From: Acetobacteraceae bacterium | GTDB lineage: Bacteria > Pseudomonadota > Alphaproteobacteria > Acetobacterales > Acetobacteraceae | Assembly: GCA_027323595.1 (NCBI GenBank) | Contig: DAHWBL010000212.1 | Location: forward strand, 1 to 5,786 | DNA length: 5,786 nt | Direction: 5' to 3' | Shown here: piece by piece, positions 5,515-5,786 of the stretch | Position numbering within the stretch: the stretch's first letter is position 1 | How the letters are laid out: each line of letters opens with the position of its first letter | Made by a program: the position numbers and the translations under genes | Notes under the pieces: model-generated | The model's input: only the letters and a program-made list of their open reading frames with translations | The model's database searches: none | Told to the model about the DNA's origin: nothing

Positions 5515-5786
5515 ATGACATACCAGCAAAAGCCAACCGCGGTGACTACCGGCCCGATCGCGGGCTCACGCAAAATATACCTCGCGCCGGACGGCCACGA
5601 CGACATCCGCGTGCCCTTCCGCGAGGTCGAGCTCGCCGCCACCGCCAACGAGCCGCCGTTCCGCCTGTATGATACCTCCGGCCCGTTCACCGACCCCGCC
5701 ACCACCATCGATCTCGAAGCCGGCCTGCCGCCGGTGCGCGCCGCCTGGATCGCCAAACGCGGCTTCGAGGCGATCGCCCCGCGCGC
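5515..5786 (+). CDS. thiC: ThiC, phosphomethylpyrimidine synthase, 5' part only
   Basis: Start of the radical-SAM [4Fe-4S] enzyme that rearranges aminoimidazole ribotide to HMP phosphate, the pyrimidine half of thiamine. Only 90 codons plus two bases are in the window, out of a usual 550-650 residues. The fragment is the ThiC N-terminal region: VTTGPIAGSRKIYLAP (about residues 10-25), RVPFREVEL (about 32-40), FRLYDTSGPFTDP (about 49-61), then LPPVRAAWI. The catalytic domain and the C-terminal CxxCxxxxC cluster motif are beyond the right edge. The ATG at 5515 is supported by GGGGAG at 5504-5509, by the match of the protein's first residues to the family, and by the TPP riboswitch upstream. Expression should fall when thiamine pyrophosphate is plentiful. 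Confidence 0.96.
   Translation, partial: MTYQQKPTAVTTGPIAGSRKIYLAPDGHDDIRVPFREVELAATANEPPFRLYDTSGPFTDPATTIDLEAGLPPVRAAWIAKRGFEAIAPR

Noticed and set aside
5160..5756. A 198-codon - strand frame extending argG upstream into the thiC region
   Set aside because: It is in a different frame from argG and antisense to the riboswitch and thiC start, with no coding motif.

Overview
This 5.8 kb window is GC-rich chromosomal DNA that reads like an alphaproteobacterium. The most likely group is the Rhodospirillales/Acetobacteraceae. The evidence is a murJ-trpS gene pair, a type-1 (about 410 residue) ArgG with typical alphaproteobacterial sequence, and an A/T-rich inverted-repeat family in an intergenic gap that I recall from Acetobacteraceae genomes. 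The family assignment is inference; no rRNA or other marker is present.

Layout, left to right: (i) the 3' two-thirds of murJ (lipid II flippase, + strand, cut by the window edge), then trpS (tryptophanyl-tRNA synthetase) 30 bp downstream, probably one operon. (ii) After a 68 bp gap with a plausible promoter, a two-gene unit encodes the alpha and beta subunits of a Rieske non-heme-iron aromatic ring-hydroxylating oxygenase. Both subunits resemble the terephthalate 1,2-dioxygenase pair TphA2/TphA3 more than other subfamilies I can recall. No reductase, ferredoxin, diol dehydrogenase, transporter or regulator gene lies beside them in this window. (iii) A 181 bp convergent gap is filled by a 39-bp-armed inverted repeat. 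Each arm is itself a hairpin, and an 18 bp TetR-operator-like palindrome sits in the loop. (iv) argG (argininosuccinate synthase) runs on the - strand towards this gap. (v) A 302 bp divergent region between argG and thiC holds a candidate promoter for each gene, a clear TPP riboswitch and a possible Shine-Dalgarno-sequestering expression platform. (vi) The first 90 codons of thiC (HMP-phosphate synthase, + strand) run off the right edge.

Most of the window is housekeeping: cell wall, tRNA charging, arginine and thiamine synthesis. The accessory part is the oxygenase pair and its flanking repeat. The oxygenase retains the Rieske ligands, the iron triad and both arginines that I recall contacting the substrate carboxylates in TphA2, so it looks functional and specific for a carboxylated aromatic. 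Its electron-transfer partner must be encoded elsewhere. I see no novel defence, CRISPR or mobile-gene system here.
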